Part shown: in pieces, positions 1 through 8,777 of the stretch
How positions within the stretch are numbered: the stretch's first letter is position 1
Layout of the letters: the number at the start of each line of letters is the position of its first letter
Assembly (NCBI RefSeq): GCF_001307765.1
Contig: NZ_LKBA01000001.1
Coordinates: 289,616-353,615 of the forward strand
From: Aliiroseovarius crassostreae
GTDB taxonomy: Bacteria; Pseudomonadota; Alphaproteobacteria; Rhodobacterales; Rhodobacteraceae
Reading direction: 5' to 3'
Length of the DNA: 64,000 nucleotides
The notes under the pieces: generated by a model
Told to the model about the DNA's origin: nothing
What the model saw: only the letters and a program-made list of their open reading frames with translations
Databases searched by the model: none
Position numbers and translations under genes: made by a program

Positions 1-419
1 TCAGTCGCTTTGAAGGGGTGTTCCGGCAATATGCGGATACCGACTTTATCGCACTGGCCGCACTGGGTGTTGACGGTCGCTCGGCCTCGGCATCGCAGAA
101 AAGCGCGTTCACCAAGGCCTTCACCGGGTATATCGCAAATCGCTACGGCAGCCGTTTTCGTGAGTTCGAAGGGGGCAAGATCGAGGTGGTCAGCTCCAAA
201 CAGGTGAAAAGCCGTTTCGAAGTTCTGACCATGACCAAATTGCAGGGCAAGGCGCCCTTCGATGTGGTATTCATCGTGTCCTCGAAAAATGGCAAATTTA
301 TCGATATGCAGGTCGAAGGCATCTCGATCGTGAAATCCGAGCGCAAGGAAATCGGCGCCATGCTGGACAAGCGCAAGGGGGATCTGGATCTGTTGATCCG
401 GGATCTGGCCAAATACTGA
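1..419 (+). CDS. mlaC: MlaC-family phospholipid-binding protein, 3' part only
   Basis: This is the C-terminal part of a periplasmic MlaC/Ttg2D-type protein, which in the Mla pathway carries phospholipids between the outer-membrane and inner-membrane complexes. The reading frame is open to the window edge (frame begins at base 3), so the GTG at 18 is internal and the signal peptide lies outside. The visible pattern FRQYAD followed by an AALG segment, the FTGYIANRYGSRFREF stretch and the VKSRFEVLTM segment matches the MlaC fold, and the protein ends in the usual basic helix (DLLIRDLAKY). A hairpin terminator follows. The neighbouring mla genes cannot be seen. Family assignment comes from recognised sequence pattern, not a search. 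Confidence 0.85.
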   Translation, partial: SRFEGVFRQYADTDFIALAALGVDGRSASASQKSAFTKAFTGYIANRYGSRFREFEGGKIEVVSSKQVKSRFEVLTMTKLQGKAPFDVVFIVSSKNGKFIDMQVEGISIVKSERKEIGAMLDKRKGDLDLLIRDLAKY

Positions 420-444
420 TTGGCGTATCCGGTCAAAGAGTAAA

Positions 445-474
445 ACCTGGCCCCATCGTGGGTCGGGTTTTTTT
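445..474 (+). terminator. Rho-independent terminator after mlaC
   Basis: A 9-bp stem (445-453 with 460-468, two G:U pairs) with a 6-nt loop is followed by a run of seven T. It starts 25 bases after the mlaC stop codon. Confidence 0.85.
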
Positions 475-488
475 GTGGGCGGGGCGGC

Positions 489-773
489 TCAGCTCAGCAG
501 CAGCGATGACATGCCAGCGGCAAAAACGATCATGAACCCTGCCAGCATCATTGCCCAATGCAGGAAACCGATCCGGGCCATGCGGATGTGGCTGGCGCGC
601 AGCGGATCGCCGAACGGACGCTGATAGCCCGCGTAAAGGGTCGCAAGACGCAGGTCGAGCTTTTGCCCGCTGGCCCGCAGTGCTGCAAATTCCTGACGTC
701 GGGACGTTATCCAGAACGACAGGAGGACCGCAGGAATGACCATCACGGCAGCGGCATCAATCAACCAGTTCAT
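489..773 (-). CDS. Small hypothetical membrane protein (94 aa)
   Basis: I do not recognise this protein. It shows one hydrophobic segment at about residues 5-20 and a second at about 70-92, joined by a polar loop rich in Arg (about 25-65), which suggests two membrane passes with a cytoplasmic loop. The ATG start has a GGAG-type ribosome site seven bases upstream. It lies convergent to mlaC, with the mlaC terminator between them, and about 150 bases downstream of the penicillin-binding protein gene on the same strand. No function is inferred. Confidence 0.65.
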   Translation of the reverse strand: MNWLIDAAAVMVIPAVLLSFWITSRRQEFAALRASGQKLDLRLATLYAGYQRPFGDPLRASHIRMARIGFLHWAMMLAGFMIVFAAGMSSLLLS

Positions 774-922
774 ATGGGGCTCCGACCTTGATTCGCGTTG
801 GGCGATTTGCGGGCCTCACATGTCATTGCTGAGGGGGATCTGCAACGCGATTTTGGGGTCGCAAGGTCGATCCCCCGATCCTTTCGGTCAGATCAATTCT
901 CCGGGCCTCAATTGTCGACGCC

Positions 923-3139
923 TCAATTCCCCTGGCCAAAGATGCCGCGGATCACATTGATCAGCACATCCTCAACCACATCCCCCAGATTGGTGCCTTC
1001 CTGCGAGGGGGCACGCGGCGCCGTTCCGGTATCGGATGAAAACGTATCGCCTTCAAACTGAGGGGCTGCATTGGGGCGGATCATGGGAAGGGGGCGGGCG
1101 GGGAGGTCTGTATGGATTTTGGCCATGGCGTGTTGCCAGATTTCGGCGGGCAGGCCGCTGCCGGTGACGCCCTTCAGCGGGGTGTTGTCATCATATCCCA
1201 TCCAGACCCCGGCCACGTAATCGGCCGTGAACCCGATAAACCATGCATCCTTGGCGCTTTGGGTGGTGCCGGTTTTCCCGGCCACTTCACGCCCCTTGAT
1301 CTGTGCGCGAAAGCCCGAACCTTTTTCGACAACCTGGTTCATCATATAGACCAGCTGCTCGGCTGCGCGGGGGGTGATAACGCGCTCACCCATGCCGCCT
1401 GTCTGCGTCATCAACGGGTCCTTGTCGCCCACCAATGTCAGTTCGGTCAGCCCGTAAGGGGTGACCGATGACCCGCCATTGAGGATCCCGGCATAGGCCC
1501 CGGTGGTTTCCAGCAGCGAGCTTTCCGACACCCCCAATGCAAGAGCCGGCCCGGCGGCGAGGTCGCTTTCAATGCCAAAGCTCTCGGCCACGGTTCTGAC
1601 GGCCTCTCGTCCCACGGTTTCAGAAATCTTCACGGCGGGGACGTTCAGGGATTTGCTCAGTGCCTCGGTCAGGCTGACATTGCCGTAATGCTTGCGGGTG
1701 TAGTTTTTCGGGCACCATTGGCCAGAGCCGGGAACGTTCAGGCAATAGGGCTCGTCCAGCACGAAATCATTCCAATTATAGCCCAGATCCAGGGCCGCCG
1801 CATAAACGAAAGGTTTGAACGAAGAGCCGGTCTGGCGCTTTGCCTGGGTGGCCCGGTTGAACGCCCCCACGACGCGTTTTTCGCGCCCCCCCACCATGGC
1901 ACGCACGGCGCCGTCGGCGCTCATCACCACAATGGCGGCCTGGGCTTTTGATCCTTCGCGCACCTTGTTTTCGAACACCCAGTCGATAGCGTCTTCGGCG
2001 GCGGTCTGGATAGCCGGGTCGAGGGTGGATTTGATCACCACATCCTCGGTTGTTTTGCGGGTAAGGAAGGCGGGCAGGTCGCGCATGATCCAGTCGGCAA
2101 AATACCCCCCTGCCTGCGCCTTGGCTGCGGCGGACAAGGTGGCGGGATTGTCCTGATACTTCTTTTCGTCTGCGGTTGAGATATAGCCCTGTTCACGCAT
2201 CAAACGTAGCACGGTGGCCGCACGATCCTGAGAGCGTTTCAGGTCGTTGGTCGGTGCATAAATCGACGGTTTGGGCAGCATACCAGCCAGCATCGCCGCT
2301 TGTGCCGGGGTCAGGTCGGATGCGGGAATGGCAAAATACCGGCGTGCGGCTGCGTCAAACCCGTGTGACCCCGCGCCCAGATAGGCGCGGTTCAGATAGA
2401 TGGTCAGGATTTCATTCTTGGAGAACTTTGCCTCCAACGCCATCGCATAGACCGCTTCCTTGATCTTGCGCCACAGAGAGCCTCGGCGGCAATCTGCTTC
2501 GTAATCGGCCTCGCTCTCCCACTGGTCCGGGTCGTAGGGCACGCCAAGGCAAAGCAGCTTCGCCACCTGTTGGGTGAGGGTTGAGCCCCCGTGGCCAGAC
2601 AAGGGCCCGCGCCCTTCACGCATATTGATACGAATGGCAGAGGCAACGCCGCGCGGGCTGACGCCCAAGTGGCGGTAAAAGCGTTTGTCTTCCGAGGCCA
2701 CAACCGCATCGCGCAGATATGGGCTGACAGTTTCTGTGGTCACGGTGCCGCCACGCTGATCGCCGCGCCAGGCGTAAACCTGCCCGTATCGGTCCAGAAT
2801 GGTCACCGACCCCTTGGCCCGCCCGTCCAGCATGGCGGTCAGTTCCGGCATGGTCGAGGCGAAATAGAACACGGCCAGACCGATAATCAGCGCCACAACA
2901 AGCGCCCCTTTCCAGATCAGCCTCCACGTCAACCGGATCAGCCATTGCACCATGCGGACCGGCCACATCAGGATGCCGCCGCCACCCTTATTGCCACCCC
3001 CGCCATTTGGTCTGGGGCTGCGTTTGGGGGATTTTGCCTTCGCCGGTTTCTTTGCAGCAGGCTTTTTGGCAGCTGCTGCGGGAGACGGGTAGCGTTTGTC
3101 CGCCACCAGAACGGGGCGTTTTCGGCCGGATTGGCTCAT
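923..3139 (-). CDS. mrcA: Penicillin-binding protein 1A-type (bifunctional transglycosylase/transpeptidase)
   Basis: A class A PBP that polymerises and cross-links peptidoglycan at the periplasmic face of the inner membrane. The order seen is a basic, Lys/Ala/Pro-rich cytoplasmic tail (about residues 1-55), one membrane anchor (about 75-95), then a GT51 transglycosylase domain with EDKRFYRH (catalytic Glu about 150) and GGSTLTQQ. A transpeptidase domain follows with SSFK (active Ser about 439), the SLN triad, and KTGTT. I chose the ATG at 3139 (738 aa); an in-frame TTG at 3199 would add 20 residues and looks less likely. The C-terminal tail beyond the transpeptidase is short and unordered. 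The exact paralogue (PBP1A versus PBP1C-like) is less certain than the family. Confidence 0.93.
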   Translation of the reverse strand: MSQSGRKRPVLVADKRYPSPAAAAKKPAAKKPAKAKSPKRSPRPNGGGGNKGGGGILMWPVRMVQWLIRLTWRLIWKGALVVALIIGLAVFYFASTMPELTAMLDGRAKGSVTILDRYGQVYAWRGDQRGGTVTTETVSPYLRDAVVASEDKRFYRHLGVSPRGVASAIRINMREGRGPLSGHGGSTLTQQVAKLLCLGVPYDPDQWESEADYEADCRRGSLWRKIKEAVYAMALEAKFSKNEILTIYLNRAYLGAGSHGFDAAARRYFAIPASDLTPAQAAMLAGMLPKPSIYAPTNDLKRSQDRAATVLRLMREQGYISTADEKKYQDNPATLSAAAKAQAGGYFADWIMRDLPAFLTRKTTEDVVIKSTLDPAIQTAAEDAIDWVFENKVREGSKAQAAIVVMSADGAVRAMVGGREKRVVGAFNRATQAKRQTGSSFKPFVYAAALDLGYNWNDFVLDEPYCLNVPGSGQWCPKNYTRKHYGNVSLTEALSKSLNVPAVKISETVGREAVRTVAESFGIESDLAAGPALALGVSESSLLETTGAYAGILNGGSSVTPYGLTELTLVGDKDPLMTQTGGMGERVITPRAAEQLVYMMNQVVEKGSGFRAQIKGREVAGKTGTTQSAKDAWFIGFTADYVAGVWMGYDDNTPLKGVTGSGLPAEIWQHAMAKIHTDLPARPLPMIRPNAAPQFEGDTFSSDTGTAPRAPSQEGTNLGDVVEDVLINVIRGIFGQGN

Positions 3140-3379
3140 TATAGTCAGGTCCAGTTTTGGGGGCCGGTTTTGCGGTCCAGGTCTGCTCGTTGGGGCCAAG
3201 GTAACGAATCAACACCGATCTGTGTAGCCCGATCCTGTCCCCTGAGCGAGCTTTCCCACGGTGATTGCGCAAGGAACCGCACGCTTTCCCAATGGTGAAA
3301 AAATGGGCAAACCCGTTTTGCACGCGCAGCATTTTTTCGCAGCCTTCGTTTTCCGCCCAATAAATCCCGGCTTTCCCGA

Positions 3380-3428
3380 CCGTCCCCCTGCCTATTTCCC
3401 GGCAAAGGCGCCCCGATAGGGGGGACGG
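3380..3428 (+). promoter_or_regulatory. Inverted repeat in the glnK leader
   Basis: Perfect 9-bp arms (3380-3388 and 3420-3428) enclose about 31 bases and end about 34 bases before the glnK ribosome site. It may be a leader hairpin or a protein site; no T-run follows, so it is not a simple terminator. No convincing sigma54 (GG-N10-GC) promoter was found nearby. Confidence 0.4.
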
Positions 3429-3473
3429 CGTGATTTGGTTTTGCGCCACCTGGAATACGAAAAGGAGAAAGGC

Positions 3474-3812
3474 GTGAAACTGATCATTGCAGCGATCAAG
3501 CCATTCAAGCTCGACGAGGTGCGTGAGGCGCTCGTGGGGCTTGGAGTGAGCGGCATGATGGTGACGGAAATCAAAGGGTTCGGCATGCAGGCCGGACATA
3601 CGGAAATCTATCGCGGGGCGGAATATGACGTGAATTTCCTGCCGAAGATGAAGCTGGAAATTGTGGTGGCGGATGATCTGGCGGACGCGGTGGTCGCCAC
3701 CATCGCCAGGTCAGCCCAGACTGGCAAGATCGGGGATGGCAAGATTTTCACTCTGGATGTCGCCAGTGCCATGCGGGTGCGCACGGGCGAAACGGATATG
3801 GATGCAATCTGA
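3474..3812 (+). CDS. glnK: Nitrogen regulatory protein P-II (GlnK/GlnB)
   Basis: A 112-residue PII signal protein that binds ATP/ADP and 2-oxoglutarate and, when not uridylylated, plugs the AmtB ammonium channel. The T-loop motif EIYRGAEY is intact, with Tyr51, the uridylylation target, at the canonical position; the C-terminal part carries the usual GDGKIF segment. The GTG start at 3474 is set by a strong AAGGAG site (3462-3467) and by alignment with the family N-terminus (MKLI); an upstream in-frame start at 3435 is not needed. amtB begins 10 bases after the stop, the usual glnK-amtB operon, so the glnK name is preferred to glnB. Expression is presumably nitrogen-controlled through NtrC. 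Confidence 0.95.
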   Translation: MKLIIAAIKPFKLDEVREALVGLGVSGMMVTEIKGFGMQAGHTEIYRGAEYDVNFLPKMKLEIVVADDLADAVVATIARSAQTGKIGDGKIFTLDVASAMRVRTGETDMDAI

Positions 3813-3822
3813 GGAGATGGAC

Positions 3823-5124
3823 ATGAAAAAAGCACTACTTGCAGTGGGGATCGGGATGCTCCCCGGGGTGGCGCTGGCAGATGGTGAGGCGATGGCCCAC
3901 AGCCAGTTCATTTTCACGACACTTCTGTTTCTGATCGGCGGCTTTCTTGTTTTCTGGATGGCAGCGGGCTTTGCGATGCTTGAGGCCGGTCTTGTTCGGT
4001 CAAAGAATGTGACCATGCAGTTGATCAAGAATGTGGCGCTCTTTTCCTTGGCGGCGATCCTGTATTGGCTGGTCGGCTACGGGCTGATGTATCCGGGCGA
4101 TGCGTGGATCATTCCGGGATTTCTGGGGGCAATTGCGCCCGCTGCGCTTGAACCAGTAGGGGGCGGGGCCGATGTGGCGGATGTGAGCTATGCCTCGGTC
4201 GGGTCGGATTTCTTCTTCCAGCTCATGTTCTGTGCCACCACTGCGTCGATCGTGTCGGGTACGCTGGCGGAACGCATCAAACTGTGGCCGTTCCTGTTTT
4301 TCGTGGTGGTCCTGACCGGGGTGATCTATCCGATCGAAGCCTCGTGGAAATGGGGTGGTGGCTGGTTGGATGGCCTGGGGTTCCAGGATTTTGCAGGCTC
4401 AACGCTTGTGCATGCGGCGGGTGGGTTCGCAGCCCTTGCCGGGGTGCTGGTGCTGGGGCCGCGTCTGGGCAAATACAAAGATGGCCGCGTGATCGCCATG
4501 CCCGGTTCGAACCTTGCTTTGGCCACGCTGGGGACGTTCATCCTGTGGCTCGGCTGGTTCGGTTTCAATGGCGGCTCGCAGCTGGCGATGGGCACCATTG
4601 GCGATGTGAGTGACGTGAGCCGGATCTTTGCCAACACCAATATGGCTGCCGCGGCCGGGGCTGTTGTCGCGCTGATCCTCACGCAGGTGAGCTTTGGCAA
4701 GCCGGATCTGACCATGGTTTTGAACGGTGCGCTGGCGGGTCTTGTGTCGATCACCGCGCAGCCGCTTGAACCCTCGCTGTTTCAGGCGCTGATCATTGGC
4801 GGCGTTGGTGGCGCGATTGTGGTCTATGCGGTGCCGATGCTGGACAAGCTGAAGATCGACGACGTTGTCGGTGCCATCCCGGTCCACCTGATTGCGGGTT
4901 TCTGGGGCACCTTCATTGTGGCCTGGACAAATGCTGATGCGAGCTTTGTGACCCAGATCATTGGCTTTGCGGCCATCGGTGGCTTCACCTTTGTGGTCAG
5001 CTACATCCTCTTCACCCTGATCAAAGCTGTGGTTGGTCTGCGGGTGGACGCAGATGATGAGATGCGCGGGTTGGATGTGGCCGAGCTTGGCATGGAAGCC
5101 TATCCAGAGTTCACCAACAGCTAA
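3823..5124 (+). CDS. amtB: Ammonium transporter AmtB
   Basis: A 433-residue inner-membrane ammonia channel, regulated by the adjacent GlnK. The N-terminus MKKALLAVGIGMLPGVALA is a cleavable signal peptide, as in Gram-negative AmtB proteins. About eleven hydrophobic segments follow, including the family pattern around GFAMLEAGLVRSKN (about residue 50) and HAAGGFAAL in the middle; the C-terminal cytoplasmic tail ends in DVAELGMEAYPEF. Two ATG codons are possible (3817, 3823); the second is better spaced from the GAGG site at 3811-3814. Cotranscribed with glnK. A bidirectional hairpin terminator lies downstream. Confidence 0.95.
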   Translation: MKKALLAVGIGMLPGVALADGEAMAHSQFIFTTLLFLIGGFLVFWMAAGFAMLEAGLVRSKNVTMQLIKNVALFSLAAILYWLVGYGLMYPGDAWIIPGFLGAIAPAALEPVGGGADVADVSYASVGSDFFFQLMFCATTASIVSGTLAERIKLWPFLFFVVVLTGVIYPIEASWKWGGGWLDGLGFQDFAGSTLVHAAGGFAALAGVLVLGPRLGKYKDGRVIAMPGSNLALATLGTFILWLGWFGFNGGSQLAMGTIGDVSDVSRIFANTNMAAAAGAVVALILTQVSFGKPDLTMVLNGALAGLVSITAQPLEPSLFQALIIGGVGGAIVVYAVPMLDKLKIDDVVGAIPVHLIAGFWGTFIVAWTNADASFVTQIIGFAAIGGFTFVVSYILFTLIKAVVGLRVDADDEMRGLDVAELGMEAYPEFTNS

Positions 5125-5157
5125 GGAAGAGGTTGCCACGCCTTTGGCGCGGCAATG

Positions 5158-5190
5158 CCTTCGGCGAGAGTATTTGGTCCAAGAAGAAAA
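5158..5190 (-). repeat. Dispersed palindromic repeat family 2, partial copy (left box)
   Basis: Read on the minus strand this carries the TTCTTG, short spacer, AAATAC, CTC pattern found in the better copies near 13.9, 29.7, 56.8 and 63.2 kb. The G-rich right half is missing or diverged. Confidence 0.5.
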
Positions 5191-5235
5191 CCAAGGCGCA
5201 TGCCGAAGGGGACGCAAGTCCGACAGGGAAGAAGA

Positions 5236-5263
5236 AAGGGGGGCGCGGTTTACGCCCCCTTTT
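5236..5263. terminator. Bidirectional terminator between amtB and the aminotransferase
   Basis: A GC-rich stem (AAGGGGGGCG with CGCCCCCTT) closes a short loop and is followed by TTTT on the plus strand and a T-rich tract on the minus strand. It separates two convergent genes. Confidence 0.75.
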
Positions 5264-5290
5264 GATTTCTGTTGCTGTGGAAGGGGTGGC

Positions 5291-6475
5291 TTACACGCCA
5301 GCCGCCACAATCGCTTCGGCGAGAATTGGCACGGTGTCTGCGTTGAGGCCCGCGATGTTGAGGCGCGAATCGCCGACCATGTAGATACCGTGGTCCACGC
5401 GCATTTTCTCGACCTGCTCGGGCGTGGCACCCAGGCGTGAGAACATGCCGCGGTGCTCGGCGACAAAGCCGAAGCGGTCGGAGTTGGTGCGCGTGCGCAG
5501 CTCGTCCGCCAGTTGCTGGCGCAGGCCAAGCATGCCAAGGCGCACTTCTTCCAGCTCTGCCATCCAGTCCGCTTTCAGGCCGTCATCTTCCAGGATCATC
5601 GTTACAAGGCGTGCACCGTGGTCGGGCGGGAAGCTGAAGTTCTGGCGGTTCAGGTGGGTCAGGTTCTGCTGGGTCACACCCGCCTGATCGGCGTTGGCGG
5701 ACAGGGTCATCAGCAGCCCGGTGCGCTCGCGGTAAATCCCGAAGTTTTTCGAGCAGCTGGCGGCGATCATCACTTCAGGCACGGATTGAGCAATCAGGCG
5801 CACACCGGCGGCGTCTTCTTCCAGCCCGTCGCCAAAGCCCTGATAGGCGATGTCGATGAAGGGAATGGCACCTTTGGCTTCGAGAAGGGTTGCGACCTCT
5901 TTCCATTGCTCAAGGTTCAGGTTGGCACCGGTCGGGTTGTGGCAGCAGCCGTGCAAGAGCACCGCGTCACCGGCTTTCACGCCCTTCAGGTCATCCATCA
6001 TCCCGTCGAAATCCACTGCGCGGGTTTCATTGTCGAAATAGCGGTATTCGGCCATGGTCATGCCGAGATGCTTGATGATCGAGGGGTGGTTTGGCCAGGT
6101 GGGGGCGGACAGCCAGATGGTAGCATCGGCGTTGGCCATTTTAATCAGCTCCACCGCCTGGTGGATGGCGCCGGTCCCGCCGGGTTGCGCGGCCATCGAC
6201 AGGCGAGAGCCATCCTTGGCACTGCCCAGGACCAGATCGGACAACGCGTTGCCATAGGCGGGATCTCCGGCCAGACCGGTGTAGGATTTGGTGCCTTCCA
6301 CGTCCCACAGCACCTTTTCGGCGGCCTTCACGGCGCGCATGACCGGGGTCACACCCTGGGCGTTCTTGTAAACGCCGACACCGAGGTCGATTTTGTTTTC
6401 ACGAGGGTCCTCGCGATACATTTGCATCAGCGCCATGATCTTATCGACGGGCTGTGCCTTGAGGGTGTTGAACAT
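5291..6475 (-). CDS. Aromatic amino acid / aspartate aminotransferase (class Ia)
   Basis: A 394-residue PLP enzyme of fold type I, subgroup Ia, that transfers the amino group of aspartate or an aromatic amino acid to 2-oxoglutarate in the cytoplasm. The PLP lysine is K243 in SCSKNFGIYRERTG, and other family marks are present: LGVGVYKN near residue 32, SYTGLAGDP near 64, and CCHNPTG near 177. The start matches the family N-terminus (MFNTLKA). Its gene begins four bases after the sulfurtransferase stop codon, so the two form an operon. Whether it prefers aspartate (AspC) or aromatic substrates (TyrB) cannot be settled from sequence alone. The sulfurtransferase partner suggests a link to cysteine or 3-mercaptopyruvate metabolism, which is inference. 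Confidence 0.92.
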   Translation of the reverse strand: MFNTLKAQPVDKIMALMQMYREDPRENKIDLGVGVYKNAQGVTPVMRAVKAAEKVLWDVEGTKSYTGLAGDPAYGNALSDLVLGSAKDGSRLSMAAQPGGTGAIHQAVELIKMANADATIWLSAPTWPNHPSIIKHLGMTMAEYRYFDNETRAVDFDGMMDDLKGVKAGDAVLLHGCCHNPTGANLNLEQWKEVATLLEAKGAIPFIDIAYQGFGDGLEEDAAGVRLIAQSVPEVMIAASCSKNFGIYRERTGLLMTLSANADQAGVTQQNLTHLNRQNFSFPPDHGARLVTMILEDDGLKADWMAELEEVRLGMLGLRQQLADELRTRTNSDRFGFVAEHRGMFSRLGATPEQVEKMRVDHGIYMVGDSRLNIAGLNADTVPILAEAIVAAGV

Positions 6476-6479
6476 CGCG

Positions 6480-7334
6480 TTATTCTCCGGTTGCGACTTT
6501 CAGATCGTTATACATGCCCCATTCCGACCAGCTTCCGTCATAGACGGCGTGGCGGTCATGGCCGATGCGTTCCAGTGCCAAGGCCAGAATGCAGGCGGTC
6601 ACGCCGGACCCGCAGGACAGGATGGCGGGTTTGGCAAGGTCCACGTTGGCTGCGTCAAAGGCGGCGCGAATGCCGGCCTCGTCCTTCATGGTGCCGTCGG
6701 CATTGAACAGCTTGCCAAAGGGCAGGTTTTTCGAGTTGGGGATATGGCCTGAGCGCAGACCTTCGCGCGGTTCAGTCACCTCGCCACGGAAGCGATCCGG
6801 GCTGCGCGCGTCGATGATTTCGTAATCCCCCAGCTTGGAGGCTGCTGCGACCTGGGTGACGTCCTTGATCATATGGGCCTGGCGGCTGACGCTCATATGC
6901 CGGTCCCGGATCACCGGGGACAGGTCCTCGACCGGGCGCCCCTCGGCTTGCCATTTCGGGAAACCGCCGTCCAGCACCGCGATATCCATTTTGCCCATCA
7001 GGCGGAACATCCACCAGACGCGCGCGGCCGAAAACATGCCCAGCGCGTCATAGACCACCACCTGATGCCCATCGCCAATGCCCATCGCGCGCATCCGCGA
7101 CATGAACTTTTCAACCGGCGGGACCATATGTGGCAGGTCTGACCGCAGGTCAGAAATTTCATCGATGTCGAAATAGCGTGCGCCCGGGATATGCGCGGCG
7201 TCATATTCCGCCTTTGCGTCCCGCTCCATGTCGGGCATGAACCAGCTGGCGTCAATCACCCGCAGGTCGGGATCTTTCAGGTGGGTTTCAAGCCAATTGG
7301 TTGAAACAAGGGTTTTCGGGTCGCTATGCGGCAT
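6480..7334 (-). CDS. sseA: 3-mercaptopyruvate sulfurtransferase
   Basis: A 284-residue two-domain rhodanese that moves sulfur from 3-mercaptopyruvate to thiol acceptors or cyanide. The active loop CGSGVTA (Cys241) is the mercaptopyruvate type rather than the CRKGVT loop of thiosulfate sulfurtransferases. The N-terminal domain keeps the rhodanese pattern (IDASW, HIPGARYFDID). I chose the ATG at 7334, which has an AGAGGG site upstream and matches the family N-terminus; the open frame extends to 7475, but those codons run into repeat element A. It is the first gene of a two-gene operon with the aminotransferase, four bases downstream; transamination of cysteine would supply its substrate (inference). 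Confidence 0.93.
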   Translation of the reverse strand: MPHSDPKTLVSTNWLETHLKDPDLRVIDASWFMPDMERDAKAEYDAAHIPGARYFDIDEISDLRSDLPHMVPPVEKFMSRMRAMGIGDGHQVVVYDALGMFSAARVWWMFRLMGKMDIAVLDGGFPKWQAEGRPVEDLSPVIRDRHMSVSRQAHMIKDVTQVAAASKLGDYEIIDARSPDRFRGEVTEPREGLRSGHIPNSKNLPFGKLFNADGTMKDEAGIRAAFDAANVDLAKPAILSCGSGVTACILALALERIGHDRHAVYDGSWSEWGMYNDLKVATGE

Positions 7335-7454
7335 GAGAAGGCCCTCTTTGATGCGTCGTTTCATGCCTACAAAGCGACGCGTGGTTAAGCAAGGGAAGAG
7401 GCGACGAATTCGGCTAAAAAGCGTGTCATTTGCCTTGTCTGCTTGATCGGCAGC

Positions 7455-7575
7455 CCCTAAAACGTTTCGGGACAAACTTGACGCACATGGTTATTCCGAA
7501 ACGCCCACGACATTGATCTCTCTTGCAGCGTTTCGACTTTTTCCTGTCTCATGTGAACATCGAAACGCTTTAGGG
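7455..7575. repeat. Dispersed two-hairpin element, family 1, copy A
   Basis: A 121-bp element with 15-bp terminal inverted repeats (7455-7469 and 7561-7575, one mismatch). It contains a left stem-loop (7464-7502), a GCCC-starting spacer and a right stem-loop (7530-7566). It lies in the divergent space between sseA and the LysE-type gene and ends about 32 bases before the latter's start. Close relatives lie at 13.7, 16.3 and 19.0 kb. Confidence 0.85.
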
Positions 7576-7606
7576 TCCTGCGGGATCTGGACTGAGGAGC
7601 CGTCCG

Positions 7607-8248
7607 TTGGAGAGTATCACCCCCCTGTTGACCTATGCTCTTGCCCTGTCGATTGCGGCGGTAATTCCGGGGCCCGGTATTGCTGCACTTGTGGGGCAAT
7701 CTCTGGGGGGAGGATTTCGGGTGGCGATGGTCATGCTGGTGGGAATCGCCATCGGGGACATCATTTATCTGAGCGTTGCAATTGCCGGGTTGGCTGCGGT
7801 GGCCCGGGTGTTTGCCGATGCCTTTATCGCGGTCAAGATCCTGGGCGGGCTGTATCTGTTTTATCTGGCCTACAAGTTCTGGCGCAGTGAGGCGGGGCTG
7901 ACGCAGGTGCACAGGGAAAAGGGGCACGGGGCCGCGCGGGCCTTTTTTGCTGGGATTGCGGTGACGCTGTCCAATCCCAAGCCCATTGTCTTTTACCTCG
8001 CCTTGCTGCCCACCTTGGTTGACCTTGAAACTATTGGCCTTTTGACCTGGGCGAAGCTGTCGGTTCTGACCTTTTTGGTTCTGTTCGCCACGCTCACGCC
8101 CTATGCATTTCTTGCGGCCAAGGCGCGGGGAATGATGAAAAGCCCCACGGCCTTGCAGCGTCTCAACCGTGTTGCGGGTGGGGTGATCGGCGCGGCGGGG
8201 GCGGTCATTCTGGGGCAGACAGTGACCGAAATCGCCCGGCGGACCTAA
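7607..8248 (+). CDS. LysE/RhtB-family amino acid exporter
   Basis: A 213-residue inner-membrane protein of the LysE translocator family, which exports amino acids such as lysine, threonine or homoserine lactone. Six hydrophobic segments are visible, with the family signature IPGPGIAALVGQSLGGGFRVA at about residues 20-40 and the SNPKPIVFY motif at about 121-129. A TTG start at 7607 is supported by a TGAGGAG site eight bases upstream and by the match to the family N-terminus; no ATG lies near. The gene stands alone, just downstream of repeat element A. The substrate cannot be told from sequence. Confidence 0.88.
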   Translation: MESITPLLTYALALSIAAVIPGPGIAALVGQSLGGGFRVAMVMLVGIAIGDIIYLSVAIAGLAAVARVFADAFIAVKILGGLYLFYLAYKFWRSEAGLTQVHREKGHGAARAFFAGIAVTLSNPKPIVFYLALLPTLVDLETIGLLTWAKLSVLTFLVLFATLTPYAFLAAKARGMMKSPTALQRLNRVAGGVIGAAGAVILGQTVTEIARRT

Positions 8249-8380
8249 CCCGGTTCGGGATAAACTTGAAACGCGTGACAGCGCAATGAAAATGGGGAGG
8301 CATGACGCCCCCCCCTGCACTCATAAAACAAACCTGAAATAGCCTGTGTCAAATACCCTGCTCGGTTTGACCGCAAAGCA

Positions 8381-8656
8381 TTATTTTGCAATGGCATTCC
8401 GGATCAGGCTGACAATGGCCAGCACAACACCGCCACCGACGCCACCCGAGGCGAGTTGGCCGATGATCCCCACGAGGTCCATGCCGCCCCCGGCAAGGCC
8501 ACCGGCCCCCACCATGGTCAGCAACTGCCCGCCAAGGCCGCCGCCCAAGATACCGGCGATCGAATTGATCAGGGTTCCCTGATTGATAGACCCGATGGTT
8601 TTACCCGCAACGTTGCCGCCCACGGCTCCTGCGATAAGGCTGATCAGAAGTTCCAT
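8381..8656 (-). CDS. Glycine-rich hydrophobic hypothetical protein (91 aa)
   Basis: A very Gly-rich protein (many GG pairs, LGGGLGGQ, ASGGVGGG) made of alternating hydrophobic helices, ending in IVSLIRNAIAK. This suggests a small membrane or glycine-zipper protein. I recall similar uncharacterised proteins in Rhodobacteraceae, but no function. The ATG at 8656 is favoured by a GAGGGA ribosome site; a start five codons upstream is possible. It is transcribed toward, and convergent with, the LysE-type gene. Confidence 0.65.
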   Translation of the reverse strand: MELLISLIAGAVGGNVAGKTIGSINQGTLINSIAGILGGGLGGQLLTMVGAGGLAGGGMDLVGIIGQLASGGVGGGVVLAIVSLIRNAIAK

Positions 8657-8777
8657 CTTTCCCTCACTCACTGTCGGGTATGCACCCTGTTGCCTCTGAT
8701 AAAACCGAATGGTGAGCTTTGATTAAGGGGAAAAATGGGTGGCTTTGCCCCATTCCCCTACGGAAAGATATCTGTGC

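Noticed and set aside
3200..3473. A sigma54 promoter for glnK-amtB
   Set aside because: No acceptable GG-N10-GC pair with proper flanks was found; control may use sigma70 with NtrC, as in Rhodobacter.
5453..6706. A 417-codon open frame antisense to the aminotransferase and sulfurtransferase
   Set aside because: Both genes are clear on the minus strand, and the antisense translation shows no domain.
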